From Leucobacter sp. wl10 (lineage in GTDB: Bacteria > Actinomycetota > Actinomycetes > Actinomycetales > Microbacteriaceae), in the NCBI RefSeq assembly GCF_003569785.1, contig NZ_KZ983993.1, positions 1-64,000 of the forward strand: a stretch of DNA of 64,000 bases. The letters are read 5' to 3'. Both the position numbers and the translations under genes were made by a program. Position 1 is the first letter of the stretch; each line of letters starts with the position of its first letter. Below the pieces are notes generated by a model that did no database searches, had not been told where the DNA came from, and worked only from the letters and a program-made list of their open reading frames with translations. This document shows, in pieces, positions 1 to 9,435 of the stretch.

Positions 1-303
1 AGGCCGCACCTACACCCCCATTTACGATGAGCCACAAAACTGGTTCCCCCGCTCGCGGTCGCACCGCCCGCTTGCCACCTCGAGGACGGCTGAGTGGTGG
101 ATATCCTCACCAGAACTTCGAACGAGCCCGCGGTGACTTCGCTCGTGCTGAGACCGTGATACACCGTGGTCGCGATGACGGGGGCTATGTGGACCCACCC
201 ATCCGGGTACGCCAAAATCTCAACCTCGTCGCTTGCTGAACCGAAGAAGAAGATGCGGAGCGTGTCGGGTTTGATGGAGGGTGCATGAATCCGGAAGGAC
301 CCC
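1..303. other. No gene recognised; upstream flank of an IS3 remnant
   Basis: I find no convincing gene in these 303 bases. Short open frames exist on both strands, but none shows a ribosome-binding site or a recognisable family motif. The last 40-50 bases probably include the left end of the IS3-type element that follows, but I could not identify a terminal inverted repeat. Confidence 0.4.
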
Positions 304-627
304 TTGACCGATGGAACCTCGAAGTACCCCGCAGAGCTTCGTGAACGCGCGACCCGGCTCTGCGTCGAGGCCCGCAAAGACCCCGCCACCCGGCAGGGCG
401 CGTACCGTCGTATCGCCGAGCAGTTCGGCGTGCATCCCGAAGCGTTGCACACCTGGGTGCATCGCGCCGAGCAAGACGAGGGCCTCCGCCCGGGCACGAC
501 CAGCAGCGACGAGGCCCGGATCAGAGCACTCGAACGCGAGGTGCGTGAGCTGCGCCGGGCCAACGCGATCTTGAAGTCTTCGGCGGCTTTTTCGCGGCGG
601 AGTTCGACCGCCCCTCCCGATGAGTGA
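304..627 (+). pseudogene. IS3-family transposase OrfA, frameshifted near its 3' end
   Basis: The 107-residue frame starts at TTG. It has the N-terminal HTH of IS3-family OrfA (YPAELRERATRLC, then a helix-turn-helix around residues 30-50 with the motif HTWVHR). A leucine-zipper-like segment follows at residues 77-92 (ALEREVRELRRANAILK). OrfA proteins normally end in a form of AAFFAAEFDR. Here that ending is read only by adding one base in the T tract at 588-592, where five T occur and six are needed. With that base OrfA would stop at 621-623, overlapping the OrfB start at 620 by ATGA, the normal IS3 layout. The missing T is therefore probably a decay mutation, though slippage on the T run cannot be excluded. 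Confidence 0.75.
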
Positions 628-742
628 CCGTATCATGTACATCGACCAGCACAAGGCCGAGTTCGGGGTCGAACCGATCATCACCGCATGGGAAGACACG
701 CCCGCCCAGGATCGGCCGGCCGCTCGGGGTCGACGGCCGTGA
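620..742 (+). pseudogene. IS3-family transposase OrfB, N-terminal fragment only
   Basis: The fragment begins MSDRIMYIDQHKAEFGVEPI, the usual opening of IS3 OrfB, which precedes the DDE integrase core. It then loses similarity and stops after 40 codons. The whole catalytic DDE domain (about 250 residues) is absent. From about position 705 the bases belong instead to the opposite-strand phosphatase gene. The element is thus an immobile remnant joined to a foreign sequence by deletion or recombination. Confidence 0.7.
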
Positions 743-1091
743 GCAGGGACAGGCGATCCGGATCGGCGCCGCGGCCGCGCAGGTGGCGCTCGTGGCCGCG
801 ATCGAGCGCGATGAGCAGGTCGTGCCCCGCGATGTCGGCGTCGGTGACCTCCCTGGCGCGATGCCGACCGCCGTCGTACCCCGCAGCCGCCAGCGCGGCG
901 AGAGTGCGAGGATCGGCCCCATCGCCCACGTGGTAGCCGTGGGTGCCGCGCGAGGTCGCGAGGAAGCGATCGCCGAGCCCCTCCCGCTCCGCGAGAGCGC
1001 GGAAGATCACCTCGCCCATGGGGGAGCGGCAGATGTTGCCCGAGCAGACGAAACCGATGCGGAAGGGGCGGTTGGAGTCGTCGGCGCTCAT
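681..1091 (-). pseudogene. Low-molecular-weight protein tyrosine phosphatase, 3' end missing
   Basis: The P-loop VCSGNICRSP (Cys16, Arg22) identifies a low-molecular-weight phosphotyrosine phosphatase, which would dephosphorylate Tyr residues in the cytoplasm. Family members run to about 150-160 residues and carry the general-acid Asp in a DPY/DPW motif near residue 125. Here the sequence follows the family up to VDPERPADP, then changes to GRACLPMR and stops at residue 136, so the acid loop and last helix are lost. The break coincides with the IS3 remnant at about 705-710, and the product is probably inactive. A possible leaderless promoter (AGTCTG on the plus strand, i.e. CAGACT at 1098-1103) lies 6 nt before the ATG. 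Confidence 0.8.
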
Positions 1092-1128
1092 GCCCCCAGT
1101 CTGCCCGAACGCAGGCGCACGGCCCCGC

Positions 1129-1536
1129 TCAGCGATCCTTCTTCTTGCCGGTGCCGAGCAGTGCGTTCATGAGGCCGGAGAGCAGCGACATCACGAGGGC
1201 CGCGAGCACGCCCCACCAGAACGTCTCGATGCGCAGTCCGAAGCCCGCGAGATCGGACAGCCAGGCCACGACGGCGAACAGGAAGCCGTTGACGATGAGG
1301 CCGAAGAGCCCGAGCGTGACGATGTAGAGCGGGATCGAGACGAACCTCACCACCCGGCCGAGCGTGCCGTTGACGAGCCCGAAGACGAGGGCCACGAGCA
1401 CGAGCGTGAGCAGCGGTGCGTAGTCGTCGTCGCTGATGGGCACGATCCACACCCCGCGCTCGCCGTTGCCGCCCACGATGAGCGTGGTGAGCCACAGCGC
1501 GAATGCGCCGACGAGAACTCGGATGACGGTGCGCAT
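1129..1536 (-). CDS. Small four-helix membrane protein, phage-holin family 4 (PF04020 type)
   Basis: This 135-residue protein has four strongly hydrophobic segments, at about residues 3-23, 40-58, 67-92 and 106-128, and a basic tail GTGKKKDR. The layout matches the DUF/PF04020 family of small actinobacterial membrane proteins, which are called phage holin-like by structure but are ordinary chromosomal genes. No enzymatic motif is visible and no function is known to me. The ATG lies 6 nt from a CAGACT hexamer (1543-1548 on the plus strand as AGTCTG), the same spacing as in the neighbouring phosphatase gene, so the message is probably leaderless. Confidence 0.75.
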   Translation of the reverse strand: MRTVIRVLVGAFALWLTTLIVGGNGERGVWIVPISDDDYAPLLTLVLVALVFGLVNGTLGRVVRFVSIPLYIVTLGLFGLIVNGFLFAVVAWLSDLAGFGLRIETFWWGVLAALVMSLLSGLMNALLGTGKKKDR

Positions 1537-1613
1537 GCCTCTAGTCTGACAGCTCGTGCTGCGCGGCGCCTCAGTCGTCGGCGTCCGCGGGGCAAGCGAT
1601 ACACTCTCGTCTT

Positions 1614-2720
1614 ATGAGCGAAAACGCCGTGCCGCCCGTACGTCTGCGCCCCGCAGTGCTCGCCGCGCCCGCGTACCGGCAGGGCGCCGCGCCCGCCGAG
1701 CCCGGCTTCAAGCTGTCGAGCAACGAGAACCCCTTCGGACCGCTGCCCGGTGTGCTCGAGGCGATGGCCCGCCGCGCCGAACAGACGAACCGCTACGGGG
1801 CCGCGGCCATGCCCGAACTGCGGGCGATGGTCGCGGGCGGCTTCGGCGTCAGCCTCGACCACGTGCACCTCGGCGCCGGCTCGGTCGCGATCCTCTACCA
1901 GCTCGTGCACGCGGCGGCGGGGCCGGGCGACGAGTACGTGCACGCCTGGCCCAGCTTCGAGGCCTACCCCGCGCTGGGCCTCGCCTCGGGCGCGACGCCG
2001 GTCGCCGTCCCGCTGGACGCGCGGGCCGAGCACGACCTCGACGCGATGGCCGCCGCCGTCACCGGCCGCACGCGCGTCATCCTCCTGTGCACGCCCAACA
2101 ACCCGACCGGCCCGGCGATCCGGCGCGCCGATTTCGACCGCTTCATGGCGCGCGTGCCCGCCGACACGCTCGTGGTGCTCGACGAGGCCTACCGCGAGTT
2201 CGTCACCGATCCCGAGGCCGTTCGCGGGGAGGAGGTGCTGCGGGAGCATCCGAACCTCGTGGTGCTGCGGACCTTCTCCAAGGCCTACGGCCTGGCGGGC
2301 CTCCGGGTCGGCTACGGCGTCGGCGATCCCGCGATCCTCGCGGCCGCGGCGAGCGTCTCGATCCCGCTCTCGGTGACCGGTATCGCCGAGAGCGCCGCGC
2401 TTGCGTCGCTCGCCCCGGAGGCGCGCGGGATCCACGCCGAACGCATCGCCGAACTCGCCCGGAGGCGCGACGCGCTCGCGGCCGCGCTGCGCGAACTCGG
2501 GATCGCCGTGCCCGAGGCGCAGGGCAACTTCGCGTGGATCCCCGAGGGGGCGGGCGGCGTCGCGGATGCCGCGGCGCTCGCCGCCGACTTCGCCGAGGCG
2601 GGCACCCTGGTGCGCCCGTTCGCGGGGCACGGCGTGCGCGTCTCGGTGGGGGAGCTCGAGAGCCTGCCCGAGGTGCTGCGCGTCGTGCGGGAGCACGTGG
2701 CCGCGCGTCTGGGAGGGTAG
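1614..2720 (+). CDS. HisC/Pat-type PLP aminotransferase (histidinol-phosphate or aromatic amino acid)
   Basis: A 368-residue fold-type I aminotransferase. It has the substrate-side motif SSNENPFGP near residue 36, NNPTGP (PLP-contacting Asn) near 162, and the lysine motif TFSKAYGLAGLRVGYG near 220-235, where the Lys forms the Schiff base with PLP. The family transfers the amino group between 2-oxoglutarate and imidazole-acetol phosphate (HisC) or aromatic 2-oxo acids (Pat); sequence alone does not separate the two. There are no his genes nearby, and the gene lies 89 bp upstream of a 2-oxo-acid dehydrogenase operon. A role in amino-acid transamination feeding that complex, rather than histidine synthesis, is therefore plausible (inference). 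The promoter looks leaderless: TACACT at 1600-1605, 8 nt before ATG. Confidence 0.85.
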   Translation: MSENAVPPVRLRPAVLAAPAYRQGAAPAEPGFKLSSNENPFGPLPGVLEAMARRAEQTNRYGAAAMPELRAMVAGGFGVSLDHVHLGAGSVAILYQLVHAAAGPGDEYVHAWPSFEAYPALGLASGATPVAVPLDARAEHDLDAMAAAVTGRTRVILLCTPNNPTGPAIRRADFDRFMARVPADTLVVLDEAYREFVTDPEAVRGEEVLREHPNLVVLRTFSKAYGLAGLRVGYGVGDPAILAAAASVSIPLSVTGIAESAALASLAPEARGIHAERIAELARRRDALAAALRELGIAVPEAQGNFAWIPEGAGGVADAAALAADFAEAGTLVRPFAGHGVRVSVGELESLPEVLRVVREHVAARLGG

Positions 2721-2809
2721 GCGTCCGGCGCCGTGCGCACGCGTCCGCCCGAGTGCGAACCGGCCGAATATCCGCCCTCCGACATGGCGCCCGATTACAC
2801 TGGGTCGGG

Positions 2810-4000
2810 ATGAGCGAAGAGACTTTCAGCCCGCTGCTCGACGGCGGCGCGGATCCCGAGCCGGTCCGCTTCCTCGACGACGCGGGCAACCATGCGCCCT
2901 CGCAGACCGCGGCCGAGTTCGCCGACGAGCTCGCGGGCGTCGGGCTCGAGGACTTCTCGCGGTGGTACCGCGACATGGTCTCCACGCGAGCCTTCGACAC
3001 GGAGTGCACCCACCTGCAGCGGCAGGGCCAGCTCGCCCTCTGGGTGCCGAGCGTGGGCCAGGAGGGCTGCCAGGTGGGCCTCGCCCACGCCGCCGAGCCG
3101 CAGGACCACATCTTCCCCGCTTATCGCGAGCACGCCGTCGCGAGGATCCGCGGCGTCTCCTTCGTGGATCTCGCGGCGCAGTTCCGCGGACTCACGCACG
3201 GCGGCTGGGACGTCACCGATCCCGCGCACGGCAACTTCCACCTGTACACGCTGGTGCTCGGCGCCCAGACGCAGCACGCCACCGGCCACGCGCTCGGACA
3301 GGTGCTCGACGCCAAGCGCCGCGCCGCCGACACGGCGCTCGACGCGGGGGAGCCCGGCACCGCGACCGGCGAGGCCACGATGGTGTTCTACGGCGACGGC
3401 ACCACCAGCCAGGGCGACGCCAACGAAGCCATGATCTTCGCCGCCAGCTACCAGACCCCCGAGCTCTTCGTGGTGCAGAACAACCGCTGGGCCATCTCCG
3501 TGCCCGTCACGCGTCAGAGCCGCACGCCGCTCTACCGCCGCGCGCTCGGCTTCGGCCTGCGCGCCGTGCAGATCGACGGCAACGACCCGCTCGCCGCGTA
3601 CGCGGTGGGCCGCCGCTTCCTGCGAGACGCGCGCGAGGGCCGCGGGCCCGGCTACATCGAGGCCCTCACCTACCGCATCGGCGCCCACACGACGAGCGAC
3701 GACCCCACCCGCTACCGCGAGGAGGGCGAGCTCGAGCGCTGGCAGCAGCGCGATCCCATCGACCGCCTCGAGGCCCACCTGCGTTCGCTCGGCGTCGGCG
3801 ACGACTTCTTCGACGAGGTGCGCGATACCGCCGATCGCGAGGCGAAGCGGGTGCGCGACGCGATCCTGCACCTGCCGGCGCCCGAGGCCGACTCGATGTT
3901 CGCGCACGTCTACTCCGAGCCGCACCAGCGCATCGAGGAGCAGCGCGAGTGGCTCGAGCGCTACGAGTCGTCGTTCGCGGACGAGGAGGCGGCCCGATGA
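2810..4000 (+). CDS. 2-oxo-acid dehydrogenase E1 component, alpha subunit
   Basis: This 396-residue protein is the thiamine-diphosphate-binding half of E1, which decarboxylates pyruvate or branched-chain 2-oxo acids and passes the acyl group to E2 lipoyl lysine. The diphosphate/Mg2+ motif is GDGTTSQGD, followed about 27 residues later by NNRWAIS (residues 195-230). [10 protein letters not shown] and the phosphorylation-loop-like segment [16 protein letters not shown] are also typical. I chose the ATG at 2810 because TACACT (2796-2801) sits 8 nt upstream, a leaderless layout. The gene overlaps E1beta by ATGA. Similarity to BkdA-type proteins and the adjacent aminotransferase favour branched-chain 2-oxo acids, but pyruvate cannot be ruled out. 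Confidence 0.9.
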   Translation: MSEETFSPLLDGGADPEPVRFLDDAGNHAPSQTAAEFADELAGVGLEDFSRWYRDMVSTRAFDTECTHLQRQGQLALWVPSVGQEGCQVGLAHAAEPQDHIFPAYREHAVARIRGVSFVDLAAQFRGLTHGGWDVTDPAHGNFHLYTLVLGAQTQHATGHALGQVLDAKRRAADTALDAGEPGTATGEATMVFYGDGTTSQGDANEAMIFAASYQTPELFVVQNNRWAISVPVTRQSRTPLYRRALGFGLRAVQIDGNDPLAAYAVGRRFLRDAREGRGPGYIEALTYRIGAHTTSDDPTRYREEGELERWQQRDPIDRLEAHLRSLGVGDDFFDEVRDTADREAKRVRDAILHLPAPEADSMFAHVYSEPHQRIEEQREWLERYESSFADEEAAR

Positions 4001-5007
4001 GCGCCGCGACCCCGCCGGGCCCCCTGACCGAGCACGCCACCCTGCCGCTCGCCAGGGCCATCAACGAGGGGCTGCGCGCGGCGATGGCGGCCGACGAGCG
4101 CGTCATCCTCATGGGCGAGGACATCGGCCCGCTCGGCGGCGTGTTCCGGGTGACCGACCGGCTGCAGGCCGAGTTCGGGTCGGCGCGCGTGCTCGACACC
4201 CCCCTCGCCGAGGCGGGCATCGTCGGCAGCGCGATCGGGCTCGCCATGCGCGGATACCGCCCCGTCATCGAGATCCAGTTCGACGGCTTCATCTTCCCCG
4301 CCTTCAACCAGATCGTCACGCAGCTCGCCAAGCTCACCAGCCGCCACGACGGCAGGATCCCGATGCCCATCGTCATCCGGGTGCCCTACGGCGGGCACAT
4401 CGGAGCCGTCGAGCACCACCAGGAGAGCCCCGAGGCCTACTTCGCTCACACGCCGGGCCTGCGGGTGGTCGCGCCCTCGACGCCCAACGACGCCTACTGG
4501 ATGATCCAGCAGGCCATCCAGTCGTCCGACCCCGTGCTGTTCTTCGAGCCCAAGGCCAAGTACTGGCAGAAGGGCGAGGTGGACCCCGCGGCCCCCGCCG
4601 CGGAGCTGCACCGCACGCGGATCGCGCGCCAGGGCGCCGACTGCACCGTGGTCGGCTGGGGCGCCATGGTGACCACGCTGCTGCAGGCCGCCGAGGTGGC
4701 GCAGGGCGAGGGCACGAGCCTCGAGGTGGTCGATCTGCGCAGCCTCTCGCCCGTCGACTACGCGCCGCTGCTCGAGTCGGTGCGCCGCACCGGCCGCCTC
4801 GTCGTGGCCCAGGAGGCGCAGGGCGGCGTGAGCCTCGGCAGCGAGATCGCCGCCCACGTCGCCGAGCACGCCTTCTACTCGCTGCAGGCGCCGGTGCTGC
4901 GGGTGGCGGGGTACGACGTGCCCTTCCCGCCCGCGCGCCTCGAGGGCCTCTACCTGCCCGACGCCGACCGCGTGCTCGAGGCGGTCGACCGCACCATGCA
5001 CTACTAG
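3997..5007 (+). CDS. 2-oxo-acid dehydrogenase E1 component, beta subunit
   Basis: A 336-residue transketolase-like beta subunit that completes the E1 active site with the preceding gene. Typical motifs include [18 protein letters not shown] near the N terminus, [15 protein letters not shown], the catalytic-loop region [20 protein letters not shown], and the C-terminal segment [13 protein letters not shown]. Start and stop overlap the alpha gene by 4 bp, so the subunits are translationally coupled in equal amounts. The E2 gene follows after 8 nt. No dihydrolipoamide dehydrogenase (E3) gene is in the window, so E3 must come from elsewhere. Confidence 0.92.
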   Translation: MSAATPPGPLTEHATLPLARAINEGLRAAMAADERVILMGEDIGPLGGVFRVTDRLQAEFGSARVLDTPLAEAGIVGSAIGLAMRGYRPVIEIQFDGFIFPAFNQIVTQLAKLTSRHDGRIPMPIVIRVPYGGHIGAVEHHQESPEAYFAHTPGLRVVAPSTPNDAYWMIQQAIQSSDPVLFFEPKAKYWQKGEVDPAAPAAELHRTRIARQGADCTVVGWGAMVTTLLQAAEVAQGEGTSLEVVDLRSLSPVDYAPLLESVRRTGRLVVAQEAQGGVSLGSEIAAHVAEHAFYSLQAPVLRVAGYDVPFPPARLEGLYLPDADRVLEAVDRTMHY

Positions 5008-5015
5008 GAGCAACC

Positions 5016-6344
5016 ATGAGCGAGATGACCTTCCCCCTCCCCGACGTCGGCGAGGGGCTGACCGAGGCCGAGATCGTCACGTGGCACGTCGCCGTCGGCG
5101 ACACCGTCGCGCTCAACCAGGTGATCTGCGAGATCGAGACCGCGAAATCGCTCGTGGAGCTGCCCTCGCCGTTCACGGGCACGGTCACCGAGGTGCTCGC
5201 CGAGGTGGGGCAGACGGTGCCGGTCGGCGAGCCGATCCTGCGCGTCTCCGTGGCCGGGACGGCCGACGAGGCGGATCCCGCGCCCGCCGACGCGCCGGCC
5301 GAATCGGAGGAGACCCGCGACGCCGTGGCCGATGCGGCGGGCACCGTCGAGCACGAGGCGGACGGCGGAGCGGTGCTCGTCGGCTACGGCGCGGCCGGCA
5401 CGGTGAGTTCGCGCCGCCGCCGCGGGGGAGAGCCGCTGCTGACGGGCAAGCCGCAGGCCCCGATCCCGGTCGCGGAGGCCGCGCCCGTGATCGCGAAGCC
5501 GCCGATCCGCAAGCTGGCGAAGGATCTCGGCGTCGACCTCGCGCAGGTGACCGGAAGCGGGATCGCCGGCGAGATCCTGCGCGACGACGTGGTGCGACAG
5601 GCCTCGCAGGCCAGCCTCTTCCGCAACCTCTCGACCCCGGAGGCCCACCCCGAGGCGCGCGAGGAGCGGATCCCGCTCAAGGGCGTGCGCAAGGCCACCG
5701 CCGACGCGATGGTGACGAGCGCGTTCGAGGCCCCCCATGTGGGCGTGTTCACCGACGTCGACGCGACGCGCACCATGGAGTTCGTGAAGCGCCTCAAGAG
5801 CTCGACCGACTTCGCGGGCGTCAAGGTGTCGCCGCTGCTCATCTTCGCGAAGGCGATGCTGTGGGCGGTCCGGCGCAGCCCCGAGATCAACTCGACCTTC
5901 ACCGAGACCGAGATCATCCGCCATCACTTCGTCAACCTCGGCATCGCCGCGACGACTCCGCGCGGCCTCATCGTGCCGGTCGTCAAGGAGGCGCAGGATC
6001 TGAGCCTGCTCGAGCTGGCGAGGGCGATCGAGCAGCTCACGCTCACGGCCCGCGAAGGACGCACGCGCCCGGAGGACATGCGGGGCGGCACGATCACGAT
6101 CACCAACATCGGGGTGTTCGGCATGGACTTCGGCACCCCCATCCTGGTGCCCGGTGAGGTCGCCATCATGGCGATGGGCACGATCCGCCAGAAGCCGTGG
6201 GTGGTCGACGGCGAGGTGCGTCCGCGCATGGTGACGACGGTGGGCGGATCCTTCGACCACCGCGTCGTCGACGGCGACGTCATCTCGCGCTTCGTGGCCG
6301 ACGTCGCCTCGGTGCTCGAGGAGCCGGCGCTGCTGCTCGACTGA
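5016..6344 (+). CDS. Dihydrolipoamide acyltransferase (E2) of the 2-oxo-acid dehydrogenase complex
   Basis: A 442-residue E2 with the classic order of domains. The N-terminal lipoyl domain (residues 1-80) has the lipoylated Lys44 in [10 protein letters not shown]. An acidic Ala/Pro-rich linker follows at about 85-125. The peripheral E1/E3-binding domain is at about 160-195 ([21 protein letters not shown]). The catalytic domain ends with [10 protein letters not shown], where the His and Asp of HxxxDG catalyse acyl transfer to CoA. Only one lipoyl domain is present. The stop at 6344 is followed by a strong hairpin at 6402-6447. The protein forms the core of the complex and completes the three-gene operon. 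Confidence 0.92.
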   Translation: MSEMTFPLPDVGEGLTEAEIVTWHVAVGDTVALNQVICEIETAKSLVELPSPFTGTVTEVLAEVGQTVPVGEPILRVSVAGTADEADPAPADAPAESEETRDAVADAAGTVEHEADGGAVLVGYGAAGTVSSRRRRGGEPLLTGKPQAPIPVAEAAPVIAKPPIRKLAKDLGVDLAQVTGSGIAGEILRDDVVRQASQASLFRNLSTPEAHPEAREERIPLKGVRKATADAMVTSAFEAPHVGVFTDVDATRTMEFVKRLKSSTDFAGVKVSPLLIFAKAMLWAVRRSPEINSTFTETEIIRHHFVNLGIAATTPRGLIVPVVKEAQDLSLLELARAIEQLTLTAREGRTRPEDMRGGTITITNIGVFGMDFGTPILVPGEVAIMAMGTIRQKPWVVDGEVRPRMVTTVGGSFDHRVVDGDVISRFVADVASVLEEPALLLD

Positions 6345-6401
6345 GGGCGGGCGCGGGCGTCACCGCCGACATCGGCAAGCGCTGACGCAGGACGCCCCGA
6401 A

Positions 6402-6447
6402 CGCCGCAGGGCGCCCCCGGTCGAGTGACCGAGGGCGCCCTGCGGCG
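6402..6447. terminator. Bidirectional hairpin terminator between E2 and katG
   Basis: A perfect 15-bp stem, CGCCGCAGGGCGCCC (6402-6416) paired with 6433-6447, closes a 16-nt loop that can itself form CGGTC/GACCG. It lies between two convergent genes. There is no clear T tract, which is common in high-GC actinobacteria. Confidence 0.75.
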
Positions 6448-6470
6448 CGGGCCGACGCCCCGCGCTCCGG

Positions 6471-8705
6471 CTACCGCACGTCGAAGCGGTCGAGGTTCGC
6501 GACCTTGACCCAGGCCCGCACGAAGTCGTCGACGAACTGGTCGGCGGCGTCATCGCTGGCGTACACCTCGGCGACGGCGCGCAGCTCGCTGTTCGAGCCG
6601 AACACGAGGTCGGCGCGCGTGCCCGTCCAGGTCTCCTCGCCGGTGGTCTCGTCGACGGCCTGGAAGGTGCGCGACTCGGGGTCGATCGCGCGCCAGTCGG
6701 TGTTCAGGTCGAGCAGGTTCACGAAGAAGTCGTTCGTGAGCACGCCGGGGCGGTCGGTGAGGACGCCGTGCCTCGAGCCGTCCCAGTTGGTGTCGAGCAC
6801 GCGCATGCCGCCGATCAGCGCCGTCATCTCGGGCGCCGACAGGGTGAGCAGGTTGGCGCGGTCGATGAGGAGGTGCTCGGCGGGGCGGCCGAGAGCCCGG
6901 TCGCTCTCGTAGTTGCGGAAGCCGTCGGCGGCCGGGTTGAGGTACTCGAACTGCTCGACCTCGGTCTGCTCCGGCGTGGCGTCGGTGCGGCCCGGGGTGA
7001 AGGGGATCGAGACCGCGCGGCCCGCGGCGGCCGCCGCCTGCTGCACGCCCACGTTGCCGGCGAGCACTGTGAGGTCGGCGATCGAGACGCGCTTGCCGCT
7101 CGCCTCGTTCTCCGCGTCGAAGGCGGCCTTGATGCTCTCGAGCACGCCCAGCACGCGCGCGAGCTGCTCGGGCCTGTTCACCTCCCAGTCGCGCTGCGGC
7201 TCGAGGCGGATGCGACCGCCGTTCGCGCCGCCGCGCTTGTCGCTGCCGCGGTAGGTGGCCGCCGCAGCCCAGCCGGTCGAGACGAGCTCGCTCACGGTGA
7301 GGCCGCTGTCGGCGATCCGCTGCTCGAGGGCGGCGACGTCGGCGGCGTCGATCAGCTCGTAGTCGCGGACGGGCACGGGATCCTGCCAGATCAGGTCCTC
7401 TTCGGGCACCTCGGGGCCGAGGTAGCGCGACTTGGGGCCGAGGTCGCGGTGGGTGAGCTTGAACCAGGCCCGCCGGTAGGCCTCGGTGAAGGCCTGCTGG
7501 TCGTCGCGGTAGCGCAGCGAGATCTCGCGGTATGCGGGATCCTCGCGCAGCGAGATGTCGGTCGTCAGCATGCGAGGCTCGCGGCGGCCGCTGAAGTCGG
7601 CCTCGGGCACCATGTCGGATCCGCCGCCGTCCTTCGGGCTCCAGTGGTGGTGCCCACCGGGGCCCTCGACGCGCTCCCACTCGTACGCGAACAGGATGTG
7701 GAAGAACTCGTTGTCCCAGCGGGTCGGGTGGTAGGTCCAGGTGACCTCGAGGCCCGATCCGATGGCGTCCCTGCCGTGGCCGGCGCCGAAGCCGCTCTTC
7801 CAGCCGAGGCCCATCTGCTCCATGGGGGCGCCCTCGGGCTCGGCCGCGACGTGCTCGCCCTCGGGGGCTGCGCCGTGGGTCTTGCCGAAGGTGTGGCCGC
7901 CGGCGATCAGCGCGACGGTCTCCTCATCGTTCATGGCCATGCGGCCGAAGGTCTCGCGGATCTGGTGCGCTGCGGCGAGCGGATCGCCGCTGGCGCGCGG
8001 GCCCTCGGGGTTGACGTAGATGAGGCCCATCATGGTGGCGCCGAGCGGCTCGGCGAGCTTGGCCTTGCCGTCCCCGCCGAGGCGCGCCTCGTCGCCCAGC
8101 CAGCTGGCCTCGGAGCCCCAGTACACGTCGTCGTCCGGCTCCCACACGTCGGGGCGGCCGCCGCCGAAGCCGAAGGTGGGCATGCCCATCTGCTCGTGCG
8201 CGACATTGCCGGCGAGGATCATGAGGTCGCCCCACGAGAGCGACTTGCCGTATTTCTTCTTGACGGGCCACAGCAGGCGGCGGGCTTTGTCGAGGCCGAC
8301 GTTGTCGGGCCAGCTGTTGAGGGGCGCGAAGCGCTGCTGGCCGGTGCCGCCGCCGCCGCGGCCGTCGAAGACGCGGTAGGTGCCGGCCGAGTGCCAGGCC
8401 ATGCGGATGAAGAGCGGGCCGTAGTTGCCGAAGTCGGCCGGCCACCAGGGCTGCGAGTCGGTGAGCACCTCGGCGATGTCGCTCTTGACCACGGCCAGGT
8501 CGAGCTTCTCGAAGGCGGCGCGGTAGTCGAAGTCGGCGCCCTGAGGGTTCGCGACGCCGGGGTTCTTGGCGAGGATCTTCAGGTTGAGGCGGTCGGGCCA
8601 CCAGTCGGAGTTGCCGGGCGCGCCCGCGGCGGGCTTGGCTGCGCCCTCGGTCGGCGTGGGGCCCTTTCCGCTGTGGTCGACGGGGCACTTGAGCTCGTCA
8701 GTCAA
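6471..8705 (-). CDS. katG: Catalase-peroxidase KatG
   Basis: A 744-residue haem enzyme that destroys H2O2 (catalase) and oxidises organic donors (peroxidase). The distal site Arg101, Trp104, His105 lies in [13 protein letters not shown]. The proximal haem ligand is His271 in [11 protein letters not shown]. Trp104, Tyr230 ([10 protein letters not shown]) and Met256 (TFGRMAMND) form the Trp-Tyr-Met cross-link needed for catalase activity. The C-terminal, catalytically silent duplicate domain is complete. The start is TTG at 8705, chosen because GAAAGGAAT lies at ribosome-binding distance and no ATG is available there. It overlaps the end of the regulator gene by 8 bp, so the two are translationally coupled. 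Confidence 0.96.
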   Translation of the reverse strand: MTDELKCPVDHSGKGPTPTEGAAKPAAGAPGNSDWWPDRLNLKILAKNPGVANPQGADFDYRAAFEKLDLAVVKSDIAEVLTDSQPWWPADFGNYGPLFIRMAWHSAGTYRVFDGRGGGGTGQQRFAPLNSWPDNVGLDKARRLLWPVKKKYGKSLSWGDLMILAGNVAHEQMGMPTFGFGGGRPDVWEPDDDVYWGSEASWLGDEARLGGDGKAKLAEPLGATMMGLIYVNPEGPRASGDPLAAAHQIRETFGRMAMNDEETVALIAGGHTFGKTHGAAPEGEHVAAEPEGAPMEQMGLGWKSGFGAGHGRDAIGSGLEVTWTYHPTRWDNEFFHILFAYEWERVEGPGGHHHWSPKDGGGSDMVPEADFSGRREPRMLTTDISLREDPAYREISLRYRDDQQAFTEAYRRAWFKLTHRDLGPKSRYLGPEVPEEDLIWQDPVPVRDYELIDAADVAALEQRIADSGLTVSELVSTGWAAAATYRGSDKRGGANGGRIRLEPQRDWEVNRPEQLARVLGVLESIKAAFDAENEASGKRVSIADLTVLAGNVGVQQAAAAAGRAVSIPFTPGRTDATPEQTEVEQFEYLNPAADGFRNYESDRALGRPAEHLLIDRANLLTLSAPEMTALIGGMRVLDTNWDGSRHGVLTDRPGVLTNDFFVNLLDLNTDWRAIDPESRTFQAVDETTGEETWTGTRADLVFGSNSELRAVAEVYASDDAADQFVDDFVRAWVKVANLDRFDVR

Positions 8706-9282
8706 TGCTGATTCCTTTCTTCGGCGGTGTTCGTGCGTGGTGGAGGTCTCGGGTGCTCGGCGGCGAGCAGGTGGCTGAGCGGGATCCCGCAGCCGTGGGC
8801 GTGGCCTCTGGACCCGTCGCAGCGCCGTGCGAGCCGTGCGCGTCCGGGCAGTCGCAGGCGGTGCAGATGCCGCGGAACGTGACGGTCGCCTCGATGATGC
8901 GCATGCTGTGGGTCTGCGGCGGCAGGATGCACGGGGCCGCGCCGACGGCGCAGTCGACGTCCTCGATGCAGTGGCAGACGATGCACTGCACGTGATGGTG
9001 ATTATCGTGGAGCCGGGTCTCGTAGAGGGCGCTGTCGGAGTCCGGCGGGTCGATGCGCCGCAGCAGGCCGTGCTCGGTGAGGTCGTTGACGATGTTGTGC
9101 ACCGACTGGGGCGAGAGCGGCGGCCGCCGCTCGGCGAGGGCCGCGTGGATCGCCGAGGCGGAGCTGTGCGGGTGCGCGTCGATGTGCCCCAGCACCGAGA
9201 GGCGGCCCTCGGTGACCCGCAGACCGCGCGCGTGGAGCAGACTGCTCCAATGCTCGGACGAGGCCGGGGCGCGCGCGCTCAT
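8698..9282 (-). CDS. furA: Fur-family peroxide/iron repressor (FurA type) upstream of katG
   Basis: A 194-residue Fur-family protein: winged helix at about residues 10-80 ([22 protein letters not shown]), then a dimerisation domain with the metal ligands HDNHHHVQC and a CxxC pair (CIVCHC). A second Cys pair lies in the motif ICTACDC near residue 140. An Ala/Pro/Ser-rich tail of about 45 residues extends beyond the usual 140-150 residues and is of unknown role. The position directly upstream of katG, with an 8-bp overlap, is that of FurA in mycobacteria and Streptomyces. A palindrome sits over its promoter, which points to autoregulation with katG released by peroxide. The ATG lies 6 nt from TAGGCT, a leaderless layout. 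Confidence 0.88.
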   Translation of the reverse strand: MSARAPASSEHWSSLLHARGLRVTEGRLSVLGHIDAHPHSSASAIHAALAERRPPLSPQSVHNIVNDLTEHGLLRRIDPPDSDSALYETRLHDNHHHVQCIVCHCIEDVDCAVGAAPCILPPQTHSMRIIEATVTFRGICTACDCPDAHGSHGAATGPEATPTAAGSRSATCSPPSTRDLHHARTPPKKGISID

Positions 9283-9288
9283 ACCCCC

Positions 9289-9315
9289 AGCCTACGTGTT
9301 TTGAGCGACTCAAAA
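9289..9315 (-). promoter_or_regulatory. furA-katG promoter with Fur-type palindrome
   Basis: TTTTGAG at 9299-9305 and CTCAAAA at 9309-9315 form a perfect 7-3-7 palindrome. On the minus strand the -10 hexamer TAGGCT occupies 9294-9289 and the ATG follows 6 nt later. The palindrome covers the -35 region, as expected for a repressor site. That FurA binds it is inferred from position and from the family. Confidence 0.75.
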
Positions 9316-9380
9316 TAGTGATCCGCGCGGGCGTGCGGAACTATCGGGCGTGTCGCACTCTCCGTGCGCGCCGGTCGCGT

Positions 9381-9429
9381 GCGGCAGCGGGCCCGCTCCG
9401 GCGCGGGATCGGGGCGGGCCCGCTGCCGC
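9381..9429 (-). terminator. Hairpin terminator after the aquaporin gene
   Basis: A perfect 16-bp stem, GCGGCAGCGGGCCCGC (9381-9396) with 9414-9429, and a 17-nt loop. It begins 7 nt past the aquaporin stop and separates it from the furA promoter. Confidence 0.7.
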
Positions 9430-9435
9430 GGGGGA

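Noticed and set aside
1556..6260. Very long open frames overlapping and antisense to the aminotransferase and E1/E2 genes
   Set aside because: They are rich in Arg, Ala and Gly with no family motif, as expected from shadow frames of high-GC genes. The true genes show clear catalytic motifs.
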